A stretch of 64,000 nt of DNA from Haberlea rhodopensis (Eukaryota > Streptophyta > Magnoliopsida > Lamiales > Gesneriaceae): the NCBI GenBank assembly GCA_907163345.1, contig CAJQUN010000492.1:340225-404224 (forward strand), read 5' to 3'. A model generated the notes under the pieces. The model made no database searches, was not told where the DNA came from, and was given only the letters and a program-made list of their open reading frames with translations. The translations under genes were made by a program, and so were the position numbers. Numbering within the stretch: the stretch's first letter is position 1; each line of letters opens with the position of its first letter. Shown piece by piece: positions 63,974 through 64,000 of this stretch.

Positions 63974-64000
63974 TCCATTTGATATATACCGATATCATAA
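63974..64000 (-). repeat. C4 LTR, segment after B2 (runs off the window)
   Basis: The 27 bases after the right TSD ACAAG of B2 (63969-63973) must be the continuation of the same host LTR. It is too short to align independently. Confidence 0.55.

Overview
This window is plant nuclear DNA, almost certainly flowering-plant pericentromeric or intergenic heterochromatin. I see no host protein-coding gene, tRNA or rRNA. Nearly every base belongs to a stack of nested LTR retrotransposons. The evidence is repeated TG...CA LTR ends, 5-bp target-site duplications (TSDs), tRNA-Met primer-binding sites (TGGTATCAGAGC), purine tracts, and decayed gag-pol genes of Ty3/gypsy chromoviruses with a C-terminal chromodomain (Tekay/Del-like).

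Layout. (1) 1-2367: left-truncated Ty1/copia-like (Angela-like) element on the minus strand, inserted in the leader of (2) element A, a decayed chromovirus on the plus strand (2368-8566; its 5' LTR is off the window). (3) 8567-8692 and 18750-19475: older host sequence carrying (4) element B1, a complete minus-strand chromovirus (8693-18749, TSD AGATG), whose integrase gene is split by a copia-like solo LTR (11867-13335, TSD TTGAC). (5) 19476 to the right edge is one LTR, C4 (minus strand), opened twice: by C2 (20117-46986) and by chromovirus B2 (47033-63968, TSD ACAAG). C2 is itself opened by solo LTR D1 (21156-23154, TSD ACATC), by element C3 (23177-32303, minus, TSD ATGGA) and by element C1 (36296-45565, TSD TTTAT). 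B2 is opened by element C5 (48078-53165, TSD CAGAG) and by deletion derivative D2 (55460-58438, minus, TSD TGCTT).

How they work together. A, B and D encode, or once encoded, Gag-Pol. The C family (C1, C2, C3, C5) has long LTRs and up to 4.2 kb of internal DNA with no gag-pol: large non-autonomous derivatives (LARDs). They share primer site, purine-tract context and LTR ends with the chromoviruses and were presumably mobilised by their proteins. C1 has apparently identical 2672-bp LTRs and is the youngest insertion; all chromovirus genes seen here are broken.

Most unusual observation. The transcribed parts of these LTRs and the LARD interiors are packed with short perfect inverted repeats, arranged in arrays in which the loop is constant while the arms change together (ATGG/CCAT, GTGG/CCAC and GGGG/CCCC around TAAGATG; AGCG/CGCT, GGCG/CGCC and GACG/CGTC around a GATGG-like loop). 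Some arrays are closed by an outer stem (ATTTTAATGC/GCATTAAAAT). Paired changes between families and copies suggest that base pairing itself has been maintained. This hairpin architecture, shared by autonomous and non-autonomous elements, is the best candidate here for an undescribed system; its function is unknown.
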